Of a stretch of DNA of 64,000 nucleotides, positions 25,373 to 34,202 are shown in pieces. The notes beneath the pieces were generated by a model. The model was not told the DNA's origin and searched no databases. It saw nothing but the letters and a program-made list of their open reading frames with translations. This stretch comes from JBGTFE01 sp041747435 (GTDB lineage Bacteria > Acidobacteriota > Blastocatellia > Pyrinomonadales > Pyrinomonadaceae): contig JBGTFE010000136.1 in NCBI GenBank assembly GCA_041747435.1, forward strand, positions 8,914 to 72,913. Reading direction: 5' to 3'. A program made the translations under genes and the position numbers. Within the stretch, counting starts at the first letter, position 1. The number at the start of each line of letters is the position of its first letter.

Positions 25373-26587
25373 ATGTTCCTTTCCCAAAGCAAAGTGATCG
25401 CTTCCATTATGCTCTGGATAATATTCGTTTCTTCGACGATCTTCCCATTTCGCGTAAATACCTCGCCTTCCAGCGAACTGCAAGCGCAATTCGTTAAAAC
25501 CCAAAACGGTTTGCACTACGCGACATTTGAGGCACCTGAAGGCAAGATCCAGATGACATTGACCGACGACATAAGGCGCAGCGACTCGGTTTCAGGTACG
25601 ATCGCTGAATTTCCAAAAGGCGGAACCGATATCGAAAGACAGAACAATTTGGCTTCATTGAAGCGATACGTCGTCGAGGTGGAGACAGCGAGAGCGTTTA
25701 TTTCCGGCAAATTGATCAAACTTGCCGTACCCGAAAGCCCCAAAAACAATGCGCTTAGTTTTACGCTTCGATCGCCGGAAGGAAAAACTATTGCGGCGTT
25801 GGAAATTCCTGTCAGTCCCGAATCGGCAGTCGCCGCGCCGACGGATTTTTCGCTGCCTTCGATCGGTCAGGCAGGTCGCCCCGCAACGATTCGCGGCAGC
25901 TTTGACGGCGATCTGTCGAATACGACCGCAAGCGTCGGAAATCAGCCCGCAGAAATACTTGCCGAATCGCCGCGCAAGAGCGTTTTTAAGAGTCCTGAGA
26001 ACATCGTAGGACCGACTGAGGTCGCCATGAAGGAAGGAAATGACGAGAGACGCGCCGACTTTCGCAATGTCGCCGTTGGGTTATCCGCGCCGAAGACAAA
26101 TCTGCTAAAAGGTGAAAGCACAACCGTAACGATGAAGGTTGAGGGTTTGCAGGGGATAAGAAAACCGGTGTCGATCCAAGTGATTACAACCGGCACCGTC
26201 AATATGGGCGGCGGAAACACGCAAATTCTGCCGATCCAGCCCGAAAAAGTATTGCCGGGCGGCGAATTTATCGCGACTCGAACTTTAACCGCGTCGGCGG
26301 CGGGCGGTTTTTCCGTAGTTGCAAACGTTCTTCCTACACCCGAATCCGTCGCCGATTGTCCTTTGACCGGCGAGATCGTTCGCATAGAAACAAAACCGGA
26401 TGGCGGAAACGGTCTCTGGAAGTTTCGCATCAAAAAGCGGGACGGAGAAGTGCAAGTGGTTTATGTTTTGTCTCAAAAGAAACCTGAATTAAAAAGCGGA
26501 ATTAATATCCTGATCAAAAAATGCAGTATCGACGATACGGGCGACACCTACTTACAGGAATTCGCGCAAACCGGCAAACCTAAATAG
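25373..26587 (+). CDS. Secreted protein of unknown function
   Basis: The N-terminus (MFLSQSKVIASIMLWIIFVS) looks like a signal peptide, followed by about 375 residues of mostly beta-type sequence with no motif I recognise. The middle section (APTDFSLPSIGQAGRPATIRG, then NTTASVGNQPAEILAESPR) resembles an IPT/TIG-like immunoglobulin fold, and the region after residue 240 (LLKGESTTVTMKVEGLQGI) could be a second Ig-like domain. It stands alone upstream of the REP/RAYT region. Confidence 0.65.
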   Translation: MFLSQSKVIASIMLWIIFVSSTIFPFRVNTSPSSELQAQFVKTQNGLHYATFEAPEGKIQMTLTDDIRRSDSVSGTIAEFPKGGTDIERQNNLASLKRYVVEVETARAFISGKLIKLAVPESPKNNALSFTLRSPEGKTIAALEIPVSPESAVAAPTDFSLPSIGQAGRPATIRGSFDGDLSNTTASVGNQPAEILAESPRKSVFKSPENIVGPTEVAMKEGNDERRADFRNVAVGLSAPKTNLLKGESTTVTMKVEGLQGIRKPVSIQVITTGTVNMGGGNTQILPIQPEKVLPGGEFIATRTLTASAAGGFSVVANVLPTPESVADCPLTGEIVRIETKPDGGNGLWKFRIKKRDGEVQVVYVLSQKKPELKSGINILIKKCSIDDTGDTYLQEFAQTGKPK

Positions 26588-26652
26588 ATATTGGCAGATC
26601 GATTGAGGATTTTCAGCCCCATGATTTCTCGTCAAAAGATACTCGTTTCGCA

Positions 26653-26698
26653 GCGTCGGAGACGCCGCGTGAAGGTAGCCAAACGTGAAACGTCTGGA
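26653..26698 (+). repeat. REP element upstream-side copy (GTAG hairpin, plus strand)
   Basis: GCGTC-GGA-GACGC hairpin at 26653-26665, then GTAG at 26675-26678 and an imperfect hairpin with GAA loop at 26681-26698. It is the inverted counterpart of the two copies at 27227-27334, on the other side of the transposase gene. Confidence 0.75.
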
Positions 26699-26738
26699 AA
26701 GCTCGTCGACACGAAACCCGCATTGAAGATGCGGAACC

Positions 26739-27182
26739 TCACCAAAGATAGTTTTTATCGTAAGGCGTTCTGCTTTTCTCCAGCAATTCAACATATTCAT
26801 CTTCAAACGTCTGTTTTCGATGATGCAGTTCCTGATTTAAGATGTAATTTTTCACACTCGCAAGAGCCGACGGGCTGACTGTGAACGCGCCGTAGCCTTT
26901 TTGCCATTCGAACTTTTCTTCTAATTCGGCGTGAATCCATTTTGACGAATCAGCTTTTAGATCGCGGATAAAATAGTCAAGACGATGCGAAGATTTCAAG
27001 CCAAACAGTAAATGAACGTGATTACTTATTCCGCCGATCGCCAGCGGAACGCCGTCATGATTTTTAACGATTCCGCCGAGATAGGAATGCAGTCGTTTTT
27101 GCCATTCGTTTTTGATCAACGGCAGACGGTTCTTGGTAGAAAAAACAAGATGATAATGCAGATTTGTATGTGTTGACGGCAT
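26739..27182 (-). CDS. REP-associated tyrosine transposase (RAYT, Y1/HUH family)
   Basis: Single-strand DNA endonuclease that nicks and joins REP hairpins. The protein has the HUH motif NHVHLL (H55, H57) and the catalytic Tyr in VKNYILNQELHH (Y113), typical of TnpA_REP/IS200-related Y1 transposases of about 150 residues. The start is taken at the ATG at 27182, since the longer frame back to 27239 starts at a GTG inside the REP hairpin. REP hairpins with GTAG motifs flank both ends, forming a REPtron. No second IS605 gene is present, so it is a domesticated-type RAYT rather than an IS. Confidence 0.85.
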   Translation of the reverse strand: MPSTHTNLHYHLVFSTKNRLPLIKNEWQKRLHSYLGGIVKNHDGVPLAIGGISNHVHLLFGLKSSHRLDYFIRDLKADSSKWIHAELEEKFEWQKGYGAFTVSPSALASVKNYILNQELHHRKQTFEDEYVELLEKSRTPYDKNYLW

Positions 27183-27226
27183 CGTTTCTTGCGCTTCTTC
27201 AAAGCGCGATCTTTTGATTTCATTTT

Positions 27227-27334
27227 CCAGACGTTTCACGTCTGGCTACCTTCACAACGCCGCTTCGCGGTTCGGTCTATTTAATTTATTAAGACGTTTC
27301 ACGTCTGGCTACCTTCAAAACGCCGCTTCGCGGC
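27227..27334 (-). repeat. Two tandem REP elements beside the RAYT gene
   Basis: First unit: CCAGACGT-TTC-ACGTCTGG at 27227-27245, then CTAC (GTAG on the minus strand) at 27246-27249, then CCGC-TTC-GCGG at 27260-27270. Second unit: AGACGT-TTC-ACGTCT at 27292-27306, CTAC at 27309-27312, GCCGC-TTC-GCGGC at 27322-27334. GTAG 5' to a hairpin is the hallmark of RAYT substrates. Confidence 0.85.
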
Positions 27335-27342
27335 TCGCTGTA

Positions 27343-28038
27343 TTAATGTAATCGGCGCAAAACTTCGATTAATTCACTCATCTTCTCGATTCCTACAAAA
27401 TCCTTGCCTTTTATTTCATCTTTCGAGACCATTTCGTGAAACCACTCGGTTTCGTATGGAATGTGGACGGCGCGGGCGCCGGCTTCGAGGACGGGAAGGA
27501 TGTCGGATTTGAGCGAATTGCCGACCATCAGGAATTCTTCAGCACGGATACCGTGGCGGCGGAAGATGTATTTGTAGGTTTTTGCGTTCTTTTGCGGGAC
27601 GATCTCAAAGGCGTCAAAGTGATCGCCTATGCCGCTGCGCGCGAGCTTTGATTCCTGGTCGAAAAGATCGCCCTTGGTGATGACCATCAAACGATATTTA
27701 TCGGATAATTCGCGGATCGTCTCGTTTACACCTTCGAGCAATTCGACCGGCGAGGCGAGCATTTCGCGCGCAAAGGCGATTATCTGCATTATTTCCTTAC
27801 CGGTGACGCGGTTTTCGGTAAGATCGCAGGCGGTTTCGATCATTGAGAGCGTAAAGCCTTTGATGCCGTAGCCGAAATGTTTTATGTTGCGTGTTTCGGC
27901 TTCGTCGAGGCGTTTTCCGATCCATTCTTCGTCGTGATACGCAGACAAAAGGCGCTGGTATTTGCCCTTTGCGTCGAGAAATATGCGCTCGTTGTGCCAG
28001 AGCGTGTCGTCCGCGTCAAATGCGATGGTTTTTATCAT
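27343..28038 (-). CDS. HAD-superfamily hydrolase
   Basis: Phosphatase-like protein of 231 residues. The motif I is FDADDTLW with catalytic aspartates D8 and D10. Motif II is MVITKGD and the loop FLMVGNSLKSDILPV is motif IV. A helical cap lies between motifs I and II. The C-terminus falls close to the REP units. The substrate is not predictable from the motifs. It is read toward the RAYT gene. Confidence 0.88.
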   Translation of the reverse strand: MIKTIAFDADDTLWHNERIFLDAKGKYQRLLSAYHDEEWIGKRLDEAETRNIKHFGYGIKGFTLSMIETACDLTENRVTGKEIMQIIAFAREMLASPVELLEGVNETIRELSDKYRLMVITKGDLFDQESKLARSGIGDHFDAFEIVPQKNAKTYKYIFRRHGIRAEEFLMVGNSLKSDILPVLEAGARAVHIPYETEWFHEMVSKDEIKGKDFVGIEKMSELIEVLRRLH

Positions 28039-28050
28039 TTTTCGGAAGGA

Positions 28051-28131
28051 AATTAACAGGGATGAAAGGGATAGACAGAGATAGAATTTGATTTTTTGTT
28101 CTTACGATCCCTTTTATCTCATTTATCCCTG
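28051..28131. repeat. Imperfect inverted repeat in the acnA-HAD gap
   Basis: AACAGGGATGAAAGGGAT on the left is matched by ATCCCTTTTATC...ATCCCTGTT on the right, forming a broken stem around an AT-rich centre. It lies between two minus-strand genes and could act as a terminator for acnA. Confidence 0.45.
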
Positions 28132-28150
28132 TTTATTTTTGTCTTAATTC

Positions 28151-31150
28151 CTAATTGCCCAGCAATTGCCTCAAAACATACGGCAAGATTCCGCCGTTTT
28201 TGTAATATTCGATCTCGATCGGCGTGTCGATGCGAAGCGTGAGAACGGCTTCGTCCGTAGTTCCGTCGGCGCGTTTGATAAGTAATTTCGCATTCTGTCG
28301 GGGTTTTACTTCAAAACTCCCCTCCTTAGACAAGGAGGAATGCGCCTCCTGGCGCGGGGTGGTTGGATCGGGCGCAGAACTGTTTACCACCCCGTCGCTA
28401 CGCGCCACCCCTCCTAATATAGGAGGGGAGTTTTTTTCTTCGGCTTCAAACCCGACGAGGTCGAATGTCTCGGTGCCGTCGAGTTTGTAAGTATCTGCGC
28501 TTTCGCCATCCTTGAACTGAAGCGGAAGCACACCCATTCCGATAAGATTTGAGCGATGAATGCGTTCGAACGACTGCGCAACGACGGCTTTTACACCCAT
28601 CAAACGCGTTCCCTTCGCCGCCCAGTCACGAGAAGAACCCGTGCCGTATTCTTCGCCGGCAAAGATCATCAGCGGCACGCCTTCTTCCTTGTATCTCATC
28701 GCGGCGTCGTAGATCGACATTTCTTCGCCGTCCGGCTGATGTTTTGTAAATCCGCCTTCGGTCGGCGCAACCATCAGATTTTTGATGCGGACGTTGGCAA
28801 AAGTGCCGCGAAGCATCACGCGGTCGTTTCCGCGGCGCGAGCCGTAGGAATTAAAATCGCGCGGCGCAACTTCGTTTTCCTGCAGATAAAGTCCGGCGGG
28901 CGAAGTCGGTTTGATCGCTCCCGCCGGCGAAATATGATCGGTCGTTACGGAACTTCCGAAGACCGCAAGCGCGCGCGCTTCGTGAACGTCATGAAAGCTG
29001 CCCGTTTCCATCGTGAAATCGTCAAAATACGGCGGTTCTTGAATGTATGTCGAATGCGAATCCCATTCATAAACTTGTCCGACGGACGAAGGAATCGCGT
29101 TCCACAAAGGATTTTGCTCGGCAAATTCGCTGTAAAGCCGTTTATAAGTTTCCGGATCGTAAGCCGCCTGCAAAAGCTCGCGCACTTCATCGAGCGAAGC
29201 CCAAATGTCTTTCAGATAAACGTCTTCCCCGTTGCCGTTTTGTGCGATCGGCTCGCGCGTCAGATCTTTGTTGACCGTTCCGGCAAGCGCGTATGCGACG
29301 ACGAGCGGCGGCGACATCAGAAAGTTCGCTTTTATGTTTTGATGAACGCGAGCTTCGAAATTGCGATTACCGGAAAGAACGCTCGCGGCGATCAGATCAT
29401 TTTCGACTATCGCTTCTTCAATGCCCGAATCGAGCGGACCGGAATTACCGATACACGTCGTACAGCCGTAGCCGACAAGATCAAAGCCGAGCTCGTCAAA
29501 ATATTGCTGCAGATCCGTTTTTTCCAAGTATTGCGTGACAACGCGAGAGCCCGGCGCGAGCGAGGTTTTGACATACGCCGGAACGCGCAAGCCTTTTTCG
29601 ACGGCTTTTTTTGCAAGAATTCCGGCGGCAAGCATCACGCTCGGATTCGAGGTGTTTGTGCACGAAGTGATCGCGGCGATCAAAACGTCGCCGCTGCCAA
29701 CCGAAACCGTTTTTCGCTCTTTGTTTCGATCGTCGTCTTCCACGCGGTCGGGCGTCGGGCGATTCGTGATCATTTCCATTTCGGTCGTAACGCTCGTGTT
29801 TTTTCCGCTCACGTCATTTAAGATCGGAAGCGGAATACTCGCGGGCGATTGATCGCCGCCGCCGGTCGCGTGAATTGAAAGGTGAGCGCCCATTGTTACC
29901 ATATGCCGCGCGTTCATTTCGTTCGCGTCTTTCCCGTATCCGCCTTCGGGAACGGGCATTGTGAAAAGCTCGTTGAACTTATCTTTCAGATCGGGAAGCT
30001 CGATACGATCTTGCGGGCGTTTTGGTCCCGCCACCGCTGGAACGATCGTTGAAAGATCGAGTTCGATGACGTTTGTGTATTCAACCTCGCCTTTGAGCGG
30101 AATACCGAACAAGCCTTGCGCGGTGAAATAATTTCGCACGGTTTCTATGTGTTCCGCGCTGCGTCCCGTCGCCGCTAAATAATCGAGCGTCTTTTCATCC
30201 GTCGGGAAAAATCCCATCGTCGCGCCGTATTCCGGCGCCATATTTGAAATTGTTGCTCTGTCCGTCGCATTCAAATTTCTTGCGCCTTCGCCGTGAAATT
30301 CTACAAATTTACCGACGACTTTCGCCTCGCGCAGAATTTCCGTTACGCGCAAAACAAGATCGGTCGCAGTCGAACCTTGCGGCAGCACGCCCGTCATATG
30401 AACGCCAACGACGTCAGGCGTCAAAATATAAACCGGCTGACCGAGCATCGCGGCTTCGGCTTCGATCCCGCCAACGCCCCAGCCGACGATTCCGAGCCCG
30501 TTTATCATCGTCGTGTGCGAATCCGTTCCGACCAAAGTATCGGGAAAGAAAACGCCGTCTTTTTCAAAAACGCCTTTGGCGAGATATTCGAGATTTACCT
30601 GGTGAACGATTCCGATCCCAGGCGGGACGACGCGGAAACCGTTAAAAGCCTGCGTTCCCCATTTCAGAAACCGGTAGCGCTGCCCGTTGCGCTTGAATTC
30701 CATTTCCATATTCTTTTGATACGCCGCTTCGGAGCCGGAAAAATCGACTTGAACCGAATGATCGATAACGAGATCGACTGGCACGAGCGGCTCGATCACA
30801 CCAACGTCCTTTCCCATCCTTTGAACCGTCGAACGCATCGCCGCGAGATCGACAAGAAGCGGAACGCCGGTGAAATCCTGCAAGATCACACGCGCAACAA
30901 CGAATGGAACTTCCTCGACGCGATCGGCGTTTGCGCCCCAGTTTGCGAGGTTTTTGATATCGTTTTCGCTTACCTTTTTTCCTTCGTCATAATTCCGCAA
31001 AACGGATTCGAGAACGATGCGGATCGATACCGGTAAACGCGAAACATTTCCGATGCCTTCGGCTTCGAGCTGCGGCAGCGAATAAAACGAGCCGTCTTCG
31101 CCGTTTCCCTTTTTGAAAGTCTGTTTTGTATTGAAAAGATTATGTGTCAT
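28151..31150 (-). CDS. acnA: Aconitate hydratase A with in-frame repeat insertion
   Basis: TCA-cycle enzyme that isomerises citrate to isocitrate through a 4Fe-4S cluster. The cluster ligands are visible: TSCTNTSNP and GCTTCIGNSG. GVDSHTTM-type substrate loop appears as GTDSHTTMINGLG. The swivel domain has GEEYGTGSSRDWAAKG and ends LPYVLRQLLGN. The length of 999 exceeds the normal 890-910, partly because about 40 residues (near 906-946, starting NSPPILGGVARSDG) are encoded by a palindromic repeat at 28313-28434. Homologues run straight from the FEAE region into KPRQNAKLLIKRADG. The insertion is in frame and lies near the C-terminus, away from the active site, so the enzyme is probably still functional. 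Confidence 0.95.
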   Translation of the reverse strand: MTHNLFNTKQTFKKGNGEDGSFYSLPQLEAEGIGNVSRLPVSIRIVLESVLRNYDEGKKVSENDIKNLANWGANADRVEEVPFVVARVILQDFTGVPLLVDLAAMRSTVQRMGKDVGVIEPLVPVDLVIDHSVQVDFSGSEAAYQKNMEMEFKRNGQRYRFLKWGTQAFNGFRVVPPGIGIVHQVNLEYLAKGVFEKDGVFFPDTLVGTDSHTTMINGLGIVGWGVGGIEAEAAMLGQPVYILTPDVVGVHMTGVLPQGSTATDLVLRVTEILREAKVVGKFVEFHGEGARNLNATDRATISNMAPEYGATMGFFPTDEKTLDYLAATGRSAEHIETVRNYFTAQGLFGIPLKGEVEYTNVIELDLSTIVPAVAGPKRPQDRIELPDLKDKFNELFTMPVPEGGYGKDANEMNARHMVTMGAHLSIHATGGGDQSPASIPLPILNDVSGKNTSVTTEMEMITNRPTPDRVEDDDRNKERKTVSVGSGDVLIAAITSCTNTSNPSVMLAAGILAKKAVEKGLRVPAYVKTSLAPGSRVVTQYLEKTDLQQYFDELGFDLVGYGCTTCIGNSGPLDSGIEEAIVENDLIAASVLSGNRNFEARVHQNIKANFLMSPPLVVAYALAGTVNKDLTREPIAQNGNGEDVYLKDIWASLDEVRELLQAAYDPETYKRLYSEFAEQNPLWNAIPSSVGQVYEWDSHSTYIQEPPYFDDFTMETGSFHDVHEARALAVFGSSVTTDHISPAGAIKPTSPAGLYLQENEVAPRDFNSYGSRRGNDRVMLRGTFANVRIKNLMVAPTEGGFTKHQPDGEEMSIYDAAMRYKEEGVPLMIFAGEEYGTGSSRDWAAKGTRLMGVKAVVAQSFERIHRSNLIGMGVLPLQFKDGESADTYKLDGTETFDLVGFEAEEKNSPPILGGVARSDGVVNSSAPDPTTPRQEAHSSLSKEGSFEVKPRQNAKLLIKRADGTTDEAVLTLRIDTPIEIEYYKNGGILPYVLRQLLGN
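28313..28434. repeat. Palindromic mobile repeat inserted in acnA
   Basis: 122 bp with 14-bp perfect terminal inverted repeats (AAAACTCCCCTCCT at 28313-28326 and AGGAGGGGAGTTTT at 28421-28434). Internal hairpins: CCTCCTT/AAGGAGG on the left, CCTCCTA/TAGGAGG on the right, and CGGGGTGGT pairing with ACCACCCCG across the middle. It behaves like a small non-autonomous element; it encodes no protein of its own but is translated within acnA. Confidence 0.8.
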
Positions 31151-31346
31151 AGGTGTTGCTCACGCTCCAAGAAAACGCCGAAAAATCGTAAATGAATCGA
31201 TATTTAAGTATAGAAAAGTGTGTATGAAATTACAACAAACCAGCCTTTCGAGATTTTTCCCGTTTTTCGACTTTAATCTTTCGGTCAATCGCGTTATATT
31301 CTTGTTTTCCACACGCAGAATTTTATGACAGACGGCGATAGTAGAA

Positions 31347-32648
31347 ATGAATTTTCATGCTCCGAGAAGATTTGTACAAAATCTCACGCGTGTGCCATCG
31401 CGCCTTCGGCGTAGTCTGTCTTCTTATCAATTTCTAGCATATCTTGCCATTTTAGGTCCCGGAATTATAGCCGCCAACGCCGGAAACGACGCGAGCGGCA
31501 TCGCCACTTATTCCAGCGCCGGCGCAGCATACGGCTACACGATCCTTTGGGTTTTTATTCCGATGACGATCAGCCTGATCTTTGTTCAGGAAATGTGCGT
31601 TCGGATGGGAATCGTTACCGGACAAGGCTTGGCGGATCTGATCCGCGAACATTTCGGCGTGCGCTGGACGGCGCTCGTTATGTCGGCGCTTTTAATTGCA
31701 AACACCGGCGTAATCGTATCGGAATTTATCGGCATCGCGCAGGCTTCCGAGCTTTTCGGCGTTTCAAGATATTTCACCATCCCGCTCGCATCCGCGCTCG
31801 TTTGGTGGCTGGTGGTGAAAGGAACGCAAAAACGAGTCGAGCGGGTTTTTCTGGCGATGTCGCTGGTTTTTTTCTGTTATATTATCTCTGCCGTTCTGGC
31901 AGAACCGGAATGGACGGAAGTCGCGTCCGGTTTTGTAAAACCGCAATTTGAAATGAGCGGAGTTTATCTTTTTACCGTGATGACTTTGATCGGAACGACG
32001 ATCACGCCTTTTATGCAGGTTTACGTGCAGTCGGCGGTGGTGGAAAAAGGTTTGGACAAGGAAGATTATTCGCTCGCGCGTTTAGACGTCGTGGTTGGAA
32101 CTCTTTTCGCATGTTTGGTCGCGGCTTTTATCGTGATCGCGACTGCGGCGACTCTTCATACGCAGGGAATAACGGAGCTCGATTCGGCGGCGACGGCGGC
32201 GCGCGCGCTGGAGCCGATCGCCGGAACTTACGCGAAATATCTTTTCGCCGTCGGGCTTTTTGGCGCGGCGATGCTGGCGATGGGCGTTTTGCCGCTGGCA
32301 ACCGCATATTCCGTTACCGAAGCGCTTGGATTCGAAAAAGGTCTTTCGCATTCGTTTCGCGAAGCTCCGATCTTTCTCGGAATTTTTACCGCTTTGATTC
32401 TTATCGGCGCTGTTGTCGCGCTGATTCCGGGAATTCCGCAGATAAAGCTTCTTCTTTTTACGCAGTGCGTGAACGGAATTTTGCTGCCGGTAATTCTCGT
32501 CGCGATCGTTTCGCTTTCAAGCAGCGCCGAGATTATGGGCGAATACCGCAATCGCTTTTATTACAAATGCGTCGCGTGGTTTATCACGATTTTTGTTTCG
32601 ATTCTTTCTTTTTTATTGATTGCTAAGACAATTATTGATATTTTTTAA
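31347..32648 (+). CDS. NRAMP-family transporter with non-canonical metal site
   Basis: About eleven transmembrane helices with NRAMP layout: the first helix reads AILGPGIIAANAGNDASGIAT where classic members have DPGN, and the sixth helix reads TLIGTTITPFMQV where classic members have A-x-x-MPH. Thus the Met and Asn/His residues that select Mn or Fe are replaced, as in NRAMP-related magnesium transporters and other divergent members. Substrate may be Mg or another ion. It is 12 bp upstream of the MscS-cNMP gene and probably co-transcribed. Confidence 0.85.
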   Translation: MNFHAPRRFVQNLTRVPSRLRRSLSSYQFLAYLAILGPGIIAANAGNDASGIATYSSAGAAYGYTILWVFIPMTISLIFVQEMCVRMGIVTGQGLADLIREHFGVRWTALVMSALLIANTGVIVSEFIGIAQASELFGVSRYFTIPLASALVWWLVVKGTQKRVERVFLAMSLVFFCYIISAVLAEPEWTEVASGFVKPQFEMSGVYLFTVMTLIGTTITPFMQVYVQSAVVEKGLDKEDYSLARLDVVVGTLFACLVAAFIVIATAATLHTQGITELDSAATAARALEPIAGTYAKYLFAVGLFGAAMLAMGVLPLATAYSVTEALGFEKGLSHSFREAPIFLGIFTALILIGAVVALIPGIPQIKLLLFTQCVNGILLPVILVAIVSLSSSAEIMGEYRNRFYYKCVAWFITIFVSILSFLLIAKTIIDIF

Positions 32649-32660
32649 TCTCAAACCTTT

Positions 32661-34136
32661 ATGGTGAAAACGTCGACAATAAAAATAGTTCCGTTATTCA
32701 TTCTGATCGGGATCGTCTTGGTGGTCTTAACGGTCATACCTTTTATTCATCCATTTCTGGACGAATATATAAGAACGCTGTTTTCCGCGGGCGAATCGCA
32801 AATGGGCGAAACGGCGGCAACCGTTTTCGACATTATTTACAAGATCGTCAAGGTTATTTTATGGATGACGCTTGTCGTCGCTCTCAATCGTCTGCTCAAT
32901 TCGCTGATCTTCAGCACGGTTTTGAGGTCGGCATCCTATGAAATTTCCACACTTTTGCGCAATGTTCTTTCAATAATAATTTTTCTCGTCGCATTGACGA
33001 TAATTTTGCAGTCGCAATTTTCGACCGCTTACGAAAAGCTTGCGCCGATCTTCACGGGATCGACAATTATCGGAATTATCATTGGTCTCGCGCTGCAGGA
33101 TACGTTGGGTAATTTTTTCGCCGGAATCGCAATGCAAGCCGACAATCCGTTTCAGGTCGGCGACGTAATAGACATTTCCGGCAAAGGAACGGGCGTCGTC
33201 GAAAGCATTTCATGGCGCGGTGTAAAGATCCGAACCTTTCAAAACAAAGTAGTTGTGGTCAGCAACACGGTGCTCGGTAAGGAAATTATCGAAGTCTCGC
33301 CAAAGGACAATCTCAACGCGCGGCTCGTTTTCTTTAATACTATTTACAGGAATTCACCCGCGAAAACGGCGCAGGCAATTCGCGAAGTAGTCAGGCAATG
33401 CGAAAATGTGTCGCAATTGATCCGTCCGGTTGTTCGCGTCAGAAATCTTGCTGATAATGGCATCGATTGGGAAGTGAAATATTGGCTGGAAGATTACACG
33501 AAATACAACGACACCGACGCCTTGATCCGGCAGCGCATTTGGTATGCGTTTCAACGCGAAAATCTTGATTTTGCGTATCCGACGCGCACGCTTTATGTCG
33601 AGGAAGCGGAGGTGGAAACGGATTTCGTCGAGGTAAATTCCGAAATGTTTGACCGCCTTACGAACATTTCCCTTTTCGCGCCGCTTAGCGACGAGGAAGT
33701 TGAGAAACTCGCCCGAAATAGTCAATTCTGGGTTTTTGCGCCGGAAGAAAAGATAGTTCGGCGTGGGCAAAAAGGAAATTCGATGTTTATCGTCCACAGC
33801 GGTTCGGTCAGCGTTCAGATCAGAGAAGACGGCAAACCGAGGACAATCCGACAGCTAAAAGAAGGCGAGTTTTTTGGCGAAATGGCGCTCTTTACTGGCG
33901 AGCCTCGCACCGCCACCGTTTTTGCGAATGAAGAAACACAAGTTCTCGAAATTACCCAGGGATGTCTTAAACCTCTGCTTGAGGAAAATCCCGAACTTGT
34001 CGAGACCTTTAGCAAAATAATCGAAAAACGCCGCGCGGCACTCGCGGAATTGAACGACGTGAAAAAGAGCGGCAAAAAAATGGACAAAGCCGGTGTTTTT
34101 AATTCGATCCGGAAGTTTTTCGGTCTGAAAAACTAA
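32661..34136 (+). CDS. MscS-type channel with C-terminal cyclic-nucleotide-binding domain
   Basis: Residues 1-130 hold hydrophobic helices. The MscS pore-lining and beta domain follows: GSTIIGIIIGLALQDTLGNFFAG then NPFQVGDVIDISG. From about residue 335 a cNMP-binding domain appears with LSDEEVEKLARNSQFWVFAPEEKIVRRGQKG and GEFFGEMALFTGEPRTATV, the phosphate-binding cassette. Such fusions are known as bacterial cyclic-nucleotide-gated channels. Pairing with an NRAMP transporter suggests joint control of ion balance. Membrane and cNMP domains are clear; gating by cAMP is inferred. Confidence 0.9.
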   Translation: MVKTSTIKIVPLFILIGIVLVVLTVIPFIHPFLDEYIRTLFSAGESQMGETAATVFDIIYKIVKVILWMTLVVALNRLLNSLIFSTVLRSASYEISTLLRNVLSIIIFLVALTIILQSQFSTAYEKLAPIFTGSTIIGIIIGLALQDTLGNFFAGIAMQADNPFQVGDVIDISGKGTGVVESISWRGVKIRTFQNKVVVVSNTVLGKEIIEVSPKDNLNARLVFFNTIYRNSPAKTAQAIREVVRQCENVSQLIRPVVRVRNLADNGIDWEVKYWLEDYTKYNDTDALIRQRIWYAFQRENLDFAYPTRTLYVEEAEVETDFVEVNSEMFDRLTNISLFAPLSDEEVEKLARNSQFWVFAPEEKIVRRGQKGNSMFIVHSGSVSVQIREDGKPRTIRQLKEGEFFGEMALFTGEPRTATVFANEETQVLEITQGCLKPLLEENPELVETFSKIIEKRRAALAELNDVKKSGKKMDKAGVFNSIRKFFGLKN

Positions 34137-34145
34137 ACAAAAAAA

Positions 34146-34186
34146 GCGTGTGCCGATCTTTTTTCTCGACACACGCGCTCGTTTTA
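34146..34186. terminator. Bidirectional terminator between convergent genes
   Basis: GCGTGTGCCGA at 34146-34156 pairs with TCGACACACGC at 34166-34176 with one mismatch. The plus side is followed by GCTCGTTTT, and the minus side by CTTTTTTTGTT-like sequence. It separates the MscS-cNMP stop (34136) and the TonB stop (34203). Confidence 0.75.
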
Positions 34187-34202
34187 TCAATTCAAAAAAT
34201 TA

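Noticed and set aside
26739..27182. Complete IS200/IS605 insertion sequence
   Set aside because: Only a single RAYT-type gene with REP hairpins is present. There is no TnpB gene and no clear IS ends.
27183..27239. RAYT start at GTG 27239
   Set aside because: That codon lies inside the REP hairpin; RAYT proteins begin close to the HLVF strand, as from ATG 27182.
28556..29821. 421-residue plus-strand ORF opposite acnA
   Set aside because: It lies wholly inside acnA on the other strand, has a biased Arg/Phe/Asn composition and no recognisable motif. It is a shadow of the high-GC third-position pattern of acnA.
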